NCBI GenBank assembly: GCA_018266295.1
Contig: JAFEAQ010000022.1
Span: 149,179 to 213,178, forward strand
Direction of reading: 5' to 3'
Length of the DNA: 64,000 nt
Source: Bdellovibrionales bacterium
GTDB taxonomy: Bacteria > Bdellovibrionota > Bdellovibrionia > Bdellovibrionales > Bdellovibrionaceae
The notes below the pieces were generated by a model, which ran no database searches, had not been told where the DNA came from, and saw only the letters and a program-made list of their open reading frames with translations. Made by a program: the position numbers and the translations under genes. Shown piece after piece: positions 1 to 9,130 of the stretch (its first letter is position 1; every line of letters begins with the position of its first letter).

Positions 1-126
1 AGCTCACCACTTGCAGATCAACTTCGTAAATTTAGAACCGGACGATCAATGAGGGATGTTGAAGAATCGGTTGATATTTTTGTCTCCACTCGCGGAGAAG
101 CTGATGAAGAGGTAACCAATGAGTAA
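1..126 (+). CDS. drmA: C-terminal end of DrmA-type DISARM helicase (partial)
   Basis: An open frame enters the window at base 1 and ends at TAA 124-126, giving the last 41 residues of a protein. The tail alone is too short to identify. The call rests on position: it overlaps the start of drmB by 8 bases, and in DISARM operons the helicase gene drmA lies directly before drmB. DrmA would be the large helicase of the anti-phage complex. The overlap implies translational coupling. It could be any gene preceding drmB. Confidence 0.5.
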   Translation, partial: SSPLADQLRKFRTGRSMRDVEESVDIFVSTRGEADEEVTNE

Positions 127-1930
127 AAGCCAAATAAGAAAAAGTCAGGTTGTGACCACTTTTGGACCTGGCGCAATGGTGGATCTCCCAGATCACTCGG
201 TCATTATTGGTGGACTGAATAATTGGAGATTCGGATCAGTCCCGCCAAAGAAGATTGAGGAGGATCGCCTAGCATCCCTAGTAAGAAATTGGTTTCAACT
301 TGGCCACGTTGAGTTTTGGGAGCCACCTATTTCAAGAGAAGACTATGTCGAAAAAAGCGGCAATATCTTCGCTTATAAATTTCCCGTCTACTTCGTCACC
401 CAGCAGAGTTACGATTTAGTAGAAGGATATAAATCACGCTACCTAGTTCATATTGATTCCCTACAAGGTGGAAAGTATTTCAACCATGAAAAAAGAAAGA
501 AAGTTGATGTAGTCCCGGTACGCTTCGTTAGAGCATGTACTCACGGTCATATTGGCGACATCAATTGGCGAAAATTTGTTCACGGGGAACAATTGTGCTC
601 CCAGCGAACAATGTACTTTGACGAAAAGGGGGCTTCCGGGGATCTCGCGGATATTGTTGTAAGATGTGAGTGTGGAGCAAAACGCAGGCTTCTAGATGCC
701 ACGACTTTCAATAACAATAATCCTCCCTTAGGATGGTGCGATGGTCTTCGCCCTTGGCTTGGCGCAAACGGCAAGGAACCTCAGTGCAATCAGATGAGTC
801 GTTTACTGGTACGGACTGCAAGTAATGCATATTTCCCACAAGTTATTAGCGTTATTTCCATTCCTGAAGCGAAGAAGACTGTTAAGAATGCAGTTGATAG
901 CATTTGGCAAACAATCGGTAACCTTAGATCTATTGATCGAATAAAAATGTATCGTGAGGATATTCCCGCTGTTGATAAAGCTTTAAAGGACTTTTCAGAT
1001 GAAGAGGTCTTTAAAGAAATCCAAAATAGACAGAGTAATATTTTTTCACCAACTAAACCTCCAAAACATGCTGAAATTGAACGTTTCATGTCCGAGGCTG
1101 ATGACATAGGAACCGGCATTCAGGATCAATCATTTTGGGCTCGATCTTTGCCCAAATCAGAATGGCAAGCGCAATGGACCAAAAATATTCAAAAGGTTGT
1201 TTTAGTTCACCGTCTAAAAGAAGTCGTCGTTCAAGTTGGTTTCACAAGATTTGAAGCAGCCACCCCAGATATCTCTGGCGACCTGGATCTTGACGTACAA
1301 AGAGCTGCGCTTACAAGCGAAAACCAAACCTGGTTTCCCGCTTATGAAAATAAAGGCGAAGGCGTATTTATCGGCTTCTCAAAGGAAGCAATTAAAAAGT
1401 GGACTGAAAAGCCCGAAGTTAAAGCTCGTGAAGCGACTTTAAAACGAGGTTTTGAAATCTGGGCTGAGCAACACTCTAATTCAAATCGGAAATTCGCAGG
1501 GATGCCTTACGCGCTCTTGCATTCATTGTCTCACCTACTGATTTCATCGGTATCTTTAGAGTGCGGATATCCTGCCAGCTCACTCAAAGAAAGAATTTAT
1601 GCTGATGAGACCTATGGATATGGAATATTGATCTATACCGGAACATCTGACGCCGAAGGAACTATGGGCGGTCTTGTCGAGATTGGTCGATCTATCAAAG
1701 AGCATCTGCGAATTGCTCTGGAAGGTGGAAAGCTTTGTTCCAACGATCCCGTCTGTGTTCAGCATAATCCATCGAATGAACATGATCCTTCGAATCTATT
1801 GGGCGCGGCTTGCCACGGATGCCTTCTAATTTCTGAAACATCTTGCGAAATGGGTAATGAATTCCTAGACAGATCTCTTGTGGTCCCAACACTTGGACAT
1901 GAGGGTGTTTGTTTTTTTGAGGGGGTTTAG
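119..1930 (+). CDS. drmB: DrmB, DUF1998-family DISARM component
   Basis: A 603-aa protein with the signature start of DrmB (SQIRKSQVVTTFGPGAMVDL) and the DUF1998 C-terminal part: GMPYALLHSLSHLLI near residue 462, GYGILIYT, then a Cys cluster (C-SNDPVC ... CHGC ... SC) in the last 80 residues that probably binds zinc. A second Cys pair (CECG) lies near residue 180. In DISARM, DrmB partners with the DrmA helicase to recognise and restrict incoming phage DNA. Length is normal for the family. The ATG overlaps the preceding stop codon, and drmC starts on the last base of its own stop, so this is a tightly coupled operon. No frameshift or missing motif is visible. Confidence 0.88.
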   Translation: MSKSQIRKSQVVTTFGPGAMVDLPDHSVIIGGLNNWRFGSVPPKKIEEDRLASLVRNWFQLGHVEFWEPPISREDYVEKSGNIFAYKFPVYFVTQQSYDLVEGYKSRYLVHIDSLQGGKYFNHEKRKKVDVVPVRFVRACTHGHIGDINWRKFVHGEQLCSQRTMYFDEKGASGDLADIVVRCECGAKRRLLDATTFNNNNPPLGWCDGLRPWLGANGKEPQCNQMSRLLVRTASNAYFPQVISVISIPEAKKTVKNAVDSIWQTIGNLRSIDRIKMYREDIPAVDKALKDFSDEEVFKEIQNRQSNIFSPTKPPKHAEIERFMSEADDIGTGIQDQSFWARSLPKSEWQAQWTKNIQKVVLVHRLKEVVVQVGFTRFEAATPDISGDLDLDVQRAALTSENQTWFPAYENKGEGVFIGFSKEAIKKWTEKPEVKAREATLKRGFEIWAEQHSNSNRKFAGMPYALLHSLSHLLISSVSLECGYPASSLKERIYADETYGYGILIYTGTSDAEGTMGGLVEIGRSIKEHLRIALEGGKLCSNDPVCVQHNPSNEHDPSNLLGAACHGCLLISETSCEMGNEFLDRSLVVPTLGHEGVCFFEGV

Positions 1931-2712
1931 TGAAAGGGATTTCAACACTTACTGATACGACAATAGACTCTATTCTTTCTGCAATAACAGAAGGAAGAAT
2001 CAAAAGTTCTCTCAATCGTATGATATTGGAGCAGGTCATCGGCAAATACGCTGCGGATGCATCCTACGTTGATTTAGAAGAGCTATTATCCGCGGCCGGT
2101 CCAACAGGAACTTCAAAATGCCTAGCCCTAATCAAGCAGGACCGCGCTCAACGCGCTCAAAACATTGATGCCCTACTTGATCTCGTGTGGACCGGACCAG
2201 AAATTCCTGGTGTACACAATCGCGACACGAAGGTGGTTGTAGCGGACCTTTTTAGATCTGCTACCAAATCGGTTATCATTTCCGGCTATTCTTTTTATAT
2301 GGGACAGGAGATTTTTAAGGATCTTGCACAACACCTTTCATACATGGAAGATTTCAAAGTGATTATTTTCATGAATCTTTCGCAGGATCATAAAGTTACG
2401 GGTGATGAACTTTCTTTAGCCGCCAAAAGGAAGGAAGAATTTTTTAGATACAATTGGCCGTGGCCCAAAAAACCGGAAATCTATTACGATCCAAGAGCCA
2501 ACAATAGCGTTAACTCCGAAAAAGCAGTTCTACACGCGAAATGCATTATTAAGGACTCTTCTGAACTCTATATTGGCTCAGCCAACTTCTCCGAGGCGGC
2601 ACATTCCCGCAATATCGAGGCCGGTGTTTTGATCCGAAATGAGGGGCTGGCAAAAAAGCTTGAGAAGCATTTCTTAAGTTTGATTGAGGCTAATTTGGTT
2701 AAAGAACTTTAA
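1930..2712 (+). CDS. drmC: DrmC, phospholipase D-like DISARM protein
   Basis: A 260-aa protein with a single phospholipase D signature near the C-terminus: H202-A-K204-x4-D209 followed by GSANFSEA, the canonical HxKx4D-GSxNxS pattern. The N-terminal 90 residues are helical and lack a motif. One HKD half-site means a dimer is needed for a complete active site. The GTG start overlaps the final base of the drmB stop, with a G-rich stretch before it. Position directly after drmB and a length near 250 aa match DrmC, which accompanies DrmA and DrmB but is reported as dispensable in some DISARM systems. Confidence 0.85.
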   Translation: MKGISTLTDTTIDSILSAITEGRIKSSLNRMILEQVIGKYAADASYVDLEELLSAAGPTGTSKCLALIKQDRAQRAQNIDALLDLVWTGPEIPGVHNRDTKVVVADLFRSATKSVIISGYSFYMGQEIFKDLAQHLSYMEDFKVIIFMNLSQDHKVTGDELSLAAKRKEEFFRYNWPWPKKPEIYYDPRANNSVNSEKAVLHAKCIIKDSSELYIGSANFSEAAHSRNIEAGVLIRNEGLAKKLEKHFLSLIEANLVKEL

Positions 2713-2738
2713 GAAACGTGAATCACTGGAGATAAGTT

Positions 2739-3350
2739 GTGAAATTTCGTCGTTACGTTGAGACAAGTGAGATTTGCTCCAAAAATCTTAGAGAGAACAT
2801 AAATACTTTAACCAAAGATAGTTTGGCTCATCTGATGCCAACTGAGAATATCCACAACTATGAACATGGCATCAAGGTCGAGTATAAAGACGTCGACCAA
2901 AATGTTCGACAAACAGAGTTCAAACGACACCACACATCAGCAGGCATTCAATTCTCCGCAATTACTAACGGCGATTTTTCTAATGCCATCCATTTTATCG
3001 ATACCATTATCGAAGGGCTTTCAAGTGCTTTAGCAAAGACTTTCTTCGCCAAAATTGATGAAGTAACGGAAGAAACTGGTCAGATAATCGACAATAAGGG
3101 CCAACCAATATCCGGTGATATGATCTTGAAAAGCCTTGAGATGACAGGCGTAAGGGTGACTAAAACTGGCTCTATCTCTGCCCCTCAAATAGTTGCAGGA
3201 CCTGCTTTGGCGCAAAAGCTTCAGGAAGTACAAAAAGACCCTGAATTTCAAAAGAAATTTCAGGAACTATACGAAAGAAAAGCACTAGAGGCTATTCAAG
3301 AGGAGCAAACCAGAAAATCAAAGTTTCCACATTCTGGAGATAAGAAATGA
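2739..3350 (+). CDS. Unknown protein linking drmC to the caspase gene
   Basis: A 203-aa protein I do not recognise. It starts at GTG, nine bases after GGAGATAAG. The middle (about 65-115) looks like a mixed alpha/beta domain; the last 55 residues are Lys/Glu/Gln-rich and probably one long helix. There is no signal peptide or membrane segment. Its ATGA overlap (3347-3350) with the next gene and the 26-base gap from drmC place it in the same transcript as DISARM and the caspase. An adaptor, regulator or substrate of the protease is a guess from position only. Confidence 0.6.
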   Translation: MKFRRYVETSEICSKNLRENINTLTKDSLAHLMPTENIHNYEHGIKVEYKDVDQNVRQTEFKRHHTSAGIQFSAITNGDFSNAIHFIDTIIEGLSSALAKTFFAKIDEVTEETGQIIDNKGQPISGDMILKSLEMTGVRVTKTGSISAPQIVAGPALAQKLQEVQKDPEFQKKFQELYERKALEAIQEEQTRKSKFPHSGDKK

Positions 3351-5230
3351 AATGCTGTATTGTAATCGGGTCAACGGAATATCGCGACACTCAATGCCTC
3401 CTCAAGCTTCCAGCAGCTGAAAATGATGCAAGCACTCTCTTTGATCTGTTAACAGATCCGGCGGTCGGAGGCTATTCTCCAGAAAAAAGCCACCAGTTGC
3501 TTTCGCCCACCCTACAAGACGTTAAGGAGGCTATGAAAGTAATTTCGGATAAAAAATCTCCAGATGACTCAATCTTCACATTCATATTCTCAGGACACGG
3601 AGGAGTTAAGAACGAGTCCTTATATTTATGCCTACAGGATACAAAAGGAAATTTACTCAGCACCACAGCTTTACCTGTTCATGAAGTGATATCTTTTGCT
3701 CTTGAGCTAGGATTTGGAGAAATCAACCTTGTCATTGACGCTTGCGAGTCTGGAGGATCTATATCAGACATATCTAAACTGGCATCGATCAACAATCTTG
3801 CTCTCGACCACTCCCCATCACTTGGAATTTTAGCAGGCTGCTATGCAAACCAGATGGCTTCTGAAGGAGAGGTATACGGACTTTTAAGTGAACACTTAAT
3901 TAAATGCCTAAAGGGCGAATATGTAATCAGTCAACTGCGCCCCCACCTCTCTTTATCAGAGATCGCAACGCATATTTCACAACTGCCAGATTTCTCAGAT
4001 GACCAAACCCCTGTATTTCACGGAGTGAGCCTAGCAGGCCCAGGCCAGTTTTCCATAAATCTAAATTACTCTGGAATCCAGGCAGAGAATTCTGCGGAGT
4101 TAGTAGAACTACATAAAACTTCAAAAAAGATATTTCATGAGAATCCAAATATCCAAAGGCAATTTCTAAAAATCGTCTCAACGCTTGAAAAATTTGATTC
4201 TTTTGAATTGAATAGTTTTTTAAAGTCAGTACACGCTATTACACAGCAGGAAAAGCAATTTCAGGAAATAGCAATCGGCATATTTTTAAATCTAAAACAG
4301 CACTGCCAAAACTTGAATGACTCTTCAATATTCTTAGACGTAACAAGTGTTTTCCATGGATTTTCGCTATTCCTTTCTGAATTGCCAATTCGAGACAGCT
4401 ACCAATCTTTTTTTCTTGCTGAGGTGAGGATTGCATACGATAACTGCTTATCTCAGATCAAAGACGAACTTGCGACGGAACATCCTTTTAGCTATGCAGA
4501 GGATGGAATAGCTGGCTTTGTTTCATATCCGAAGCGTATCACTGAATCTGCAGCGCTAATTTCTCAATATACCCTGCTATTTCCGAACGAAGGCAATCAA
4601 GAATACTTAAAGCAACTTGCGATAGAGCTTGCCTCAAAATGTCGATCTGGATTCAGAATCGTTGATGATGAGCAAGCACATCACATTTCTAGCTTGATCT
4701 CAGCTATTCAACAGGGATCGTGCCCTTTTGAAAAAGACATAACTCAAATAATTTCAAGCCTTTACCAGGATCTAAATTTAAGCAGATGTAAAATCTTGAA
4801 CATCAGGAAGGATGATGATGATGTCTATCGCTATATCCTTTTCCGTGGCGCCCCAGATAGAATTCCATTCCCTCACGAAGTGTTCTCGCGACCATGTATT
4901 TCTTTATCGATCGTACTGATGGGTCTATTCCTACTTCAGCAGGATAAGGAAATTGATGAGCATATTGAACTGTTTGATCACTTAGAGTCTCGCGTATTCA
5001 TTCCAAGTTCGTACTTTAATTTCTCTGAGCCTATTATCCGAGACGGCCTAAATTACGAGTTCGGAATAGGAAGAGATATTTTCGCATCTTCAGATGTCGA
5101 AGTATTCATAAAAAAGGTTTTACAATCAGTTGCAGAAGCTAAAAAAGATCTTTCACCGAAGGACATTGCGGCCTGCTTATCAAACTCCACGGCTTACAAA
5201 GACAGACAGACTCTTACTTATTGGATATAA
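3347..5230 (+). CDS. Caspase-like (peptidase C14 family) protein in the DISARM operon
   Basis: A 627-aa protein whose first 240 residues form a caspase/metacaspase p20-like domain. It opens with CCIVIGSTEY, has the catalytic His in FSGHGG (H84) and the catalytic Cys in VIDACESGG (C133). The remaining 380 residues are helical, without a recognisable domain, and could sense a trigger or bind a partner. Bacterial caspase-like proteases often act as death effectors in phage defence by cleaving cellular proteins. Here the gene overlaps the preceding orphan by 4 bases and lies in one run with drmB and drmC, so co-expression with DISARM is likely. Both catalytic residues are present, so it should be active. 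The substrate is unknown. Confidence 0.8.
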   Translation: MKCCIVIGSTEYRDTQCLLKLPAAENDASTLFDLLTDPAVGGYSPEKSHQLLSPTLQDVKEAMKVISDKKSPDDSIFTFIFSGHGGVKNESLYLCLQDTKGNLLSTTALPVHEVISFALELGFGEINLVIDACESGGSISDISKLASINNLALDHSPSLGILAGCYANQMASEGEVYGLLSEHLIKCLKGEYVISQLRPHLSLSEIATHISQLPDFSDDQTPVFHGVSLAGPGQFSINLNYSGIQAENSAELVELHKTSKKIFHENPNIQRQFLKIVSTLEKFDSFELNSFLKSVHAITQQEKQFQEIAIGIFLNLKQHCQNLNDSSIFLDVTSVFHGFSLFLSELPIRDSYQSFFLAEVRIAYDNCLSQIKDELATEHPFSYAEDGIAGFVSYPKRITESAALISQYTLLFPNEGNQEYLKQLAIELASKCRSGFRIVDDEQAHHISSLISAIQQGSCPFEKDITQIISSLYQDLNLSRCKILNIRKDDDDVYRYILFRGAPDRIPFPHEVFSRPCISLSIVLMGLFLLQQDKEIDEHIELFDHLESRVFIPSSYFNFSEPIIRDGLNYEFGIGRDIFASSDVEVFIKKVLQSVAEAKKDLSPKDIAACLSNSTAYKDRQTLTYWI

Positions 5231-5236
5231 CCCTAT

Positions 5237-6019
5237 TTAAAGTAAAAACCGATTTCTCCTTCTTTCTAATATTGTCTGTCTCTTCAGTTCGAGCTCCTCT
5301 CGTACCCTTACAAGAGTGGCGAATTCGTTTAGGATGGCTTCGAACTCTTGAACTCGAGCCACATCGTCACGAAGTCTCTGAACCAAACCAAGTTTTGACT
5401 CCAACATAATATAGTTTCTTTTTCCACTAGAATCCTTCGGCAACAGCCACCAAACGACCTCTATCTCACTTTCTCCTGACCTAATGCGATCACCAAAGTC
5501 AAAAAATACTGGTACATCACTATCTGCCCAATCACCAACTAAAGCACAGTCGTGACTATTCAGCTTCCGAATAAATAATGGCGCATCACTCACCACACCA
5601 CCATAATTTATAGCGTCTATAAACTTTTGATAATCTCGTTTACGACGTTTACCATCCACCACCCAAATAAGTTTTTTGTAAAAGTCTTCGCGGGATTTCC
5701 GCTCACTCGGATCTAGGTAAGAATGTTGAATTTCAACTACCCACCCAAGATTTGTTTTAATATCTGCGATGTGCTTCTCCCCCGACTCTGAGTGATGCAC
5801 AACTTCTTGCCACTCCACTGGATAACGTGATTTCCAATTACGATGCCACTCAGTCTCATTTTCCCACCAAGGATCGCACGTTCTTGCACCCTTATGAGCC
5901 CAATGCCAAATCTTGATAGATCCGCACTTAGGAATCATTGGCTGCGAACATCCAATACATATGCCTGATAAGCCTTTAGCAGCCTCTTGACGCTCTCCAT
6001 TAACTAGCGAAAACTTCAT
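5237..6019 (-). CDS. CoiA-like competence/nuclease family protein
   Basis: A 260-aa protein with the layout of CoiA-type nucleases. An N-terminal Cys/His finger (C21-x2-C24 ... C32 ... WHWAHK) is followed by a PD-(D/E)XK-like core: E57-x-H59, H83-x-A-D86-I and E96-x-Q98-HS. The C-terminal 120 residues are less conserved and partly coiled coil. CoiA proteins act on DNA during transformation, but relatives also sit in defence islands as stand-alone nucleases; the present setting favours the latter. It converges on the caspase gene with a 6-base gap and diverges from the next gene across a palindromic site. Confidence 0.7.
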   Translation of the reverse strand: MKFSLVNGERQEAAKGLSGICIGCSQPMIPKCGSIKIWHWAHKGARTCDPWWENETEWHRNWKSRYPVEWQEVVHHSESGEKHIADIKTNLGWVVEIQHSYLDPSERKSREDFYKKLIWVVDGKRRKRDYQKFIDAINYGGVVSDAPLFIRKLNSHDCALVGDWADSDVPVFFDFGDRIRSGESEIEVVWWLLPKDSSGKRNYIMLESKLGLVQRLRDDVARVQEFEAILNEFATLVRVREELELKRQTILERRRNRFLL

Positions 6020-6050
6020 ACTCTCTCCTCCATCTTCCTTCCTCTAAAAA

Positions 6051-6119
6051 ATGTAACATGATAAGAGCATGTAACCCGTTACATCTTCAAGATGGGAAAT
6101 TAATGGAAAAAGTGTTACA
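6051..6119. promoter_or_regulatory. ATGTAAC/GTTACAT palindrome cluster, putative operator
   Basis: A perfect inverted repeat, ATGTAAC-CC-GTTACAT, lies at 6069-6084. Further half-sites are ATGTAACAT at 6051-6059 and GTTACA at 6114-6119. They fall between the divergent CoiA-like and finger-protein genes and in the first codons of the latter. This looks like an operator for a dimeric regulator. The regulator is not identified; the finger protein itself is one possibility. Confidence 0.45.
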
Positions 6120-6630
6120 GAATTGCTTTTATGTTCAGAATACCGATAAAAATGGAAATACCGGTGGGAAACCACCAATCAGATATGACAGAAGATTTAC
6201 AACTTATCTTACCGAGGGTGCTAATAACCATATTAAGCAGCTAAAGGATCGAGATCAGATACAAATAGCTCACGACGATTTTATTTATTGGTGCATGAAT
6301 GAATACCTAAAAAACGGCGCTTCTACAGTTTTAGTTAATACTTTGAATAAAAACATTTGTATTATAGGACACCAGTGTCACGTCATGAATTCTGCAAAAA
6401 AGATGGCAGCAATGTTCGTGGCTCATATTCCGCACAAACCTCCTCCAACAGTCTTCGCTGCATACATGTTTTCAAATATGGTATCGCTTGGATGGCTTGA
6501 AGGGCTCAAGCGATGTAAGAACCCTGAGTGCCAGCAGTTTTTCATCGGGAGATCAAACGTAAAATGGTGCTCGACGTCTTGTGGATCTCTTTATCGCGTG
6601 CGACAGAAACGTAAAAGAGATAAGCAATAG
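6103..6630 (+). CDS. Small protein with C-terminal CGNR-like zinc finger
   Basis: A 175-aa protein whose C-terminus (KRCKNPECQQFFI, then VKWCSTSCG and a basic tail) resembles the CGNR zinc finger of putative transcriptional regulators: four Cys with basic residues after the second pair. The body (residues 20-125) is not recognised. An upstream in-frame ATG at 6058 exists, but it would put the palindrome at 6069-6084 inside the coding region, so I prefer ATG 6103. It is transcribed away from the CoiA-like gene. DNA binding is inferred from the finger only. Confidence 0.6.
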   Translation: MEKVLQNCFYVQNTDKNGNTGGKPPIRYDRRFTTYLTEGANNHIKQLKDRDQIQIAHDDFIYWCMNEYLKNGASTVLVNTLNKNICIIGHQCHVMNSAKKMAAMFVAHIPHKPPPTVFAAYMFSNMVSLGWLEGLKRCKNPECQQFFIGRSNVKWCSTSCGSLYRVRQKRKRDKQ

Positions 6631-6665
6631 GCAGATACCGTGAACCTCCCTACGCTAAGTAATGC

Positions 6666-8612
6666 TTAATTCCCTTCTAAATCAAGGTGGCTAACAACGT
6701 GTGCATCTATCCAACCCATAACAGCCTTCTGCGAATTGGTACGCCATGCATTCTCAAGATTTGCCGCATTCCAACTCTCTCGAAGCGAGATTCCTTTTTT
6801 ACTAAAAAAATCATCGACCTCAGAAAATGAAATTCCGTTGGCTATCAAATTGGCAGCCGCCAGTAATACAAATCTCTTTTTATGGCTAAAATTGTACCAC
6901 TGCTCGCTTACTACCGAAGACCATTCCTCTTTAAAGATGGCCGGAATATATGCAAAAGATTTAAGATAAATATGATCATCTATTCGCACTAACACATTGT
7001 AGTTGTCGTATAAGAGCACCTGATGCTCTTGAGCCAACTTCCAGAGGTCTTCGATCTCAATATTTGTCTTATGATCGCCAAAAATATCTATCATCGCAAA
7101 TTCCAGGGAAATCAAAAACTTGCTTGCTGCAAGGTCATCATGGCCCGATCGGCCAAAAATTAAACTTCCTCTTTGCGGATACAAATCTTTCCAAAGTGCT
7201 TTCAATTCATCTAAAGACACTTTCGAATTATAAATGACGGTCGCGACTTTTTGGTAGCTTGCCACTCTTACTTTCGAAAATTCATTTGCCATCGACGTAA
7301 TTAGGCTCTGCTTAGCACACATTAATTCTCTAAGCCACTGAAACAGAAGTTCAAAGTCAGCTTGGGTTTTCGCCAACTCAATTGCCACAAAAAAAGCATA
7401 GCCCTTTGTATAGTGGTCAAGACTAATTAAAAACCTATCAATTTCTTTAAAACGTTTGAGAATGAATTCAGAGGTTATTCCACGATGAGATAATTCGGCA
7501 ATCAATGCGGTATAAATAGCTAAAGAAGGACTACTTTCACCATCATCGCGCACCTCCAGATGGTAGACACTTCTAGCCAACTCCATGGCTAAATCAATAC
7601 TCACTAAAATTCCGCCACGAGCATTTAAAACCACTCCAAGGAATTCCTCGAAAAACTTAGGCCTTTCATCATTTTCAATATTTTTTATTTCAGTCTCAGC
7701 TCTTTGAATCCAATGCTTCGTCTTTTCGTCAAAAGATGCATTTCGCGATGTCATCTGAAGCGTCGACACTAGATCTTTATAATAGCTAACTCCCGATTCA
7801 ACCAATAAGGGAGCTAGGACTGATTTGCTTAGCTGCCTTTGGTTAACTCCAAAATCAACGAACTTAATCAATGCCATAGCTAAGTCTCTATCCTTATCAA
7901 CATCCAGAGACTCAAAAACCGCCAATTGAAACGGAACGTTCTTTATTGCTTCAAACCATGTGACAAATTCTTTGGGGAACATCCTAGCCATTAGACGAAA
8001 CTTGAGACTATAGTTTGCCTTTATCGGAGAATGACCAAACTCTCGAGAAAATGAGCTTATTTGCCCGGGTCCAGTATAATAAATTTCTGAATCTATTTCT
8101 TTCTCGTTAAACTCTCCACGCGAAAATCTAGTTTCAAAATAGTCCTTTCTCTTGCGCGGACCTTTACAGAGCAAGTTTAACCATTCTTTTGAGGGTGCGA
8201 TTCTAATTTTATTTTCAGCAATTTCAAGAAACTCGGAATAAAGGTGCAGCTTTAAAATTGCCTTCAATAATTTCTCGAAATTTTTTATAGAAAGTGAATT
8301 ACGAATAAAATCTAAGACAACTGTTTTAAAAATAAAATAATTTTCGGTATGTGAATTTGAAGTCGTCAAAACATCAATTAAGTCTTCTCGACTCATCACC
8401 TTCTCAATTTTCAATTGGGAAGCTTTTGTTAAAAATTTTGATGGGTCTACTTCACTTTTTGAACTGGCAGCAAGTGATGTTAAATATTTTGATAAAAACC
8501 TCTCGATATCTTTATCACCCAGAAGTGGCTTTGCGCGGACTTGTCCCTTTTCTTCAGAGACCTTCAAATGACCTCTATACAAATCATTTATCCAGTTAAA
8601 GCGTCGATCCAT
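6666..8612 (-). CDS. Large unknown protein, third gene of a PLD-type operon
   Basis: A protein of about 648 aa that I do not recognise. It is rich in Leu, Lys and Phe, appears all-helical, and has no signal peptide, membrane segment or nucleotide-binding motif; a helical-repeat scaffold is plausible. The preferred ATG (8612-8610) overlaps the stop of the preceding gene as TGATG and follows GGGAGAAG. A start four codons further up (8624) is also open. Coupling to two HDRF-motif genes suggests one functional unit. Confidence 0.6.
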   Translation of the reverse strand: MDRRFNWINDLYRGHLKVSEEKGQVRAKPLLGDKDIERFLSKYLTSLAASSKSEVDPSKFLTKASQLKIEKVMSREDLIDVLTTSNSHTENYFIFKTVVLDFIRNSLSIKNFEKLLKAILKLHLYSEFLEIAENKIRIAPSKEWLNLLCKGPRKRKDYFETRFSRGEFNEKEIDSEIYYTGPGQISSFSREFGHSPIKANYSLKFRLMARMFPKEFVTWFEAIKNVPFQLAVFESLDVDKDRDLAMALIKFVDFGVNQRQLSKSVLAPLLVESGVSYYKDLVSTLQMTSRNASFDEKTKHWIQRAETEIKNIENDERPKFFEEFLGVVLNARGGILVSIDLAMELARSVYHLEVRDDGESSPSLAIYTALIAELSHRGITSEFILKRFKEIDRFLISLDHYTKGYAFFVAIELAKTQADFELLFQWLRELMCAKQSLITSMANEFSKVRVASYQKVATVIYNSKVSLDELKALWKDLYPQRGSLIFGRSGHDDLAASKFLISLEFAMIDIFGDHKTNIEIEDLWKLAQEHQVLLYDNYNVLVRIDDHIYLKSFAYIPAIFKEEWSSVVSEQWYNFSHKKRFVLLAAANLIANGISFSEVDDFFSKKGISLRESWNAANLENAWRTNSQKAVMGWIDAHVVSHLDLEGN

Positions 8613-9130
8613 CACTTCTCCCACAAATTTTTAAATATTTTCACAAACTTCTCTGAGTCCCAACCTCTAGTCGCAGCGCCGACCCCGGGGTATCCACCGC
8701 CAACAGTCGAACCAAAATGCCAAAGTTCATTGTCTAAAAGGGCGAATCGATCATGAATGGGAAATGTATTTTTTGAATATTCTCTCCATTGAATTTCCAC
8801 CTGTGGCTCCCAGGTCTCTTTAATTCTATCTTTCAGCCACTGATTTGGCTTCTTTTCACAACTAATAACTCTTATGTCTTGGGCACTTGTAAAGCAGAAC
8901 GCCTCCCAAAGAGCGCTAAGTCCGTGAATCTCATTGAAATAACCATCTAAAATCCAAATCGCTCTATCACACTTAATAAATGCCTCTGCAAATTCCTTAA
9001 TTGCCATCGGCTGGAAAGATACCTTATCGCCTTCCTGCAGCTTCTTTCGCGGAAATCCACCATCATTGAGATAAATCCAATAAATATCCTTCTCTAACTT
9101 CTGAGAAACCTCGACCTCTAAAGTTCTCAT
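8612..9130 (-). CDS. Short phospholipase D-like protein (HDRF motif)
   Basis: A 172-aa protein with a compact PLD-like half-domain: a strand with IWILDGYFNEI near residue 65, then IHDRFALLDNELWHFGST around H126. The motif is the HxR(F) variant of HKD, followed by the expected Gly-rich GSTVGGG loop. The same pattern is at the C-terminus of the upstream gene product, so the two may form a composite active site. Gene overlaps on both sides (ATGA upstream, TGATG downstream) show translational coupling. Confidence 0.6.
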   Translation of the reverse strand: MRTLEVEVSQKLEKDIYWIYLNDGGFPRKKLQEGDKVSFQPMAIKEFAEAFIKCDRAIWILDGYFNEIHGLSALWEAFCFTSAQDIRVISCEKKPNQWLKDRIKETWEPQVEIQWREYSKNTFPIHDRFALLDNELWHFGSTVGGGYPGVGAATRGWDSEKFVKIFKNLWEK

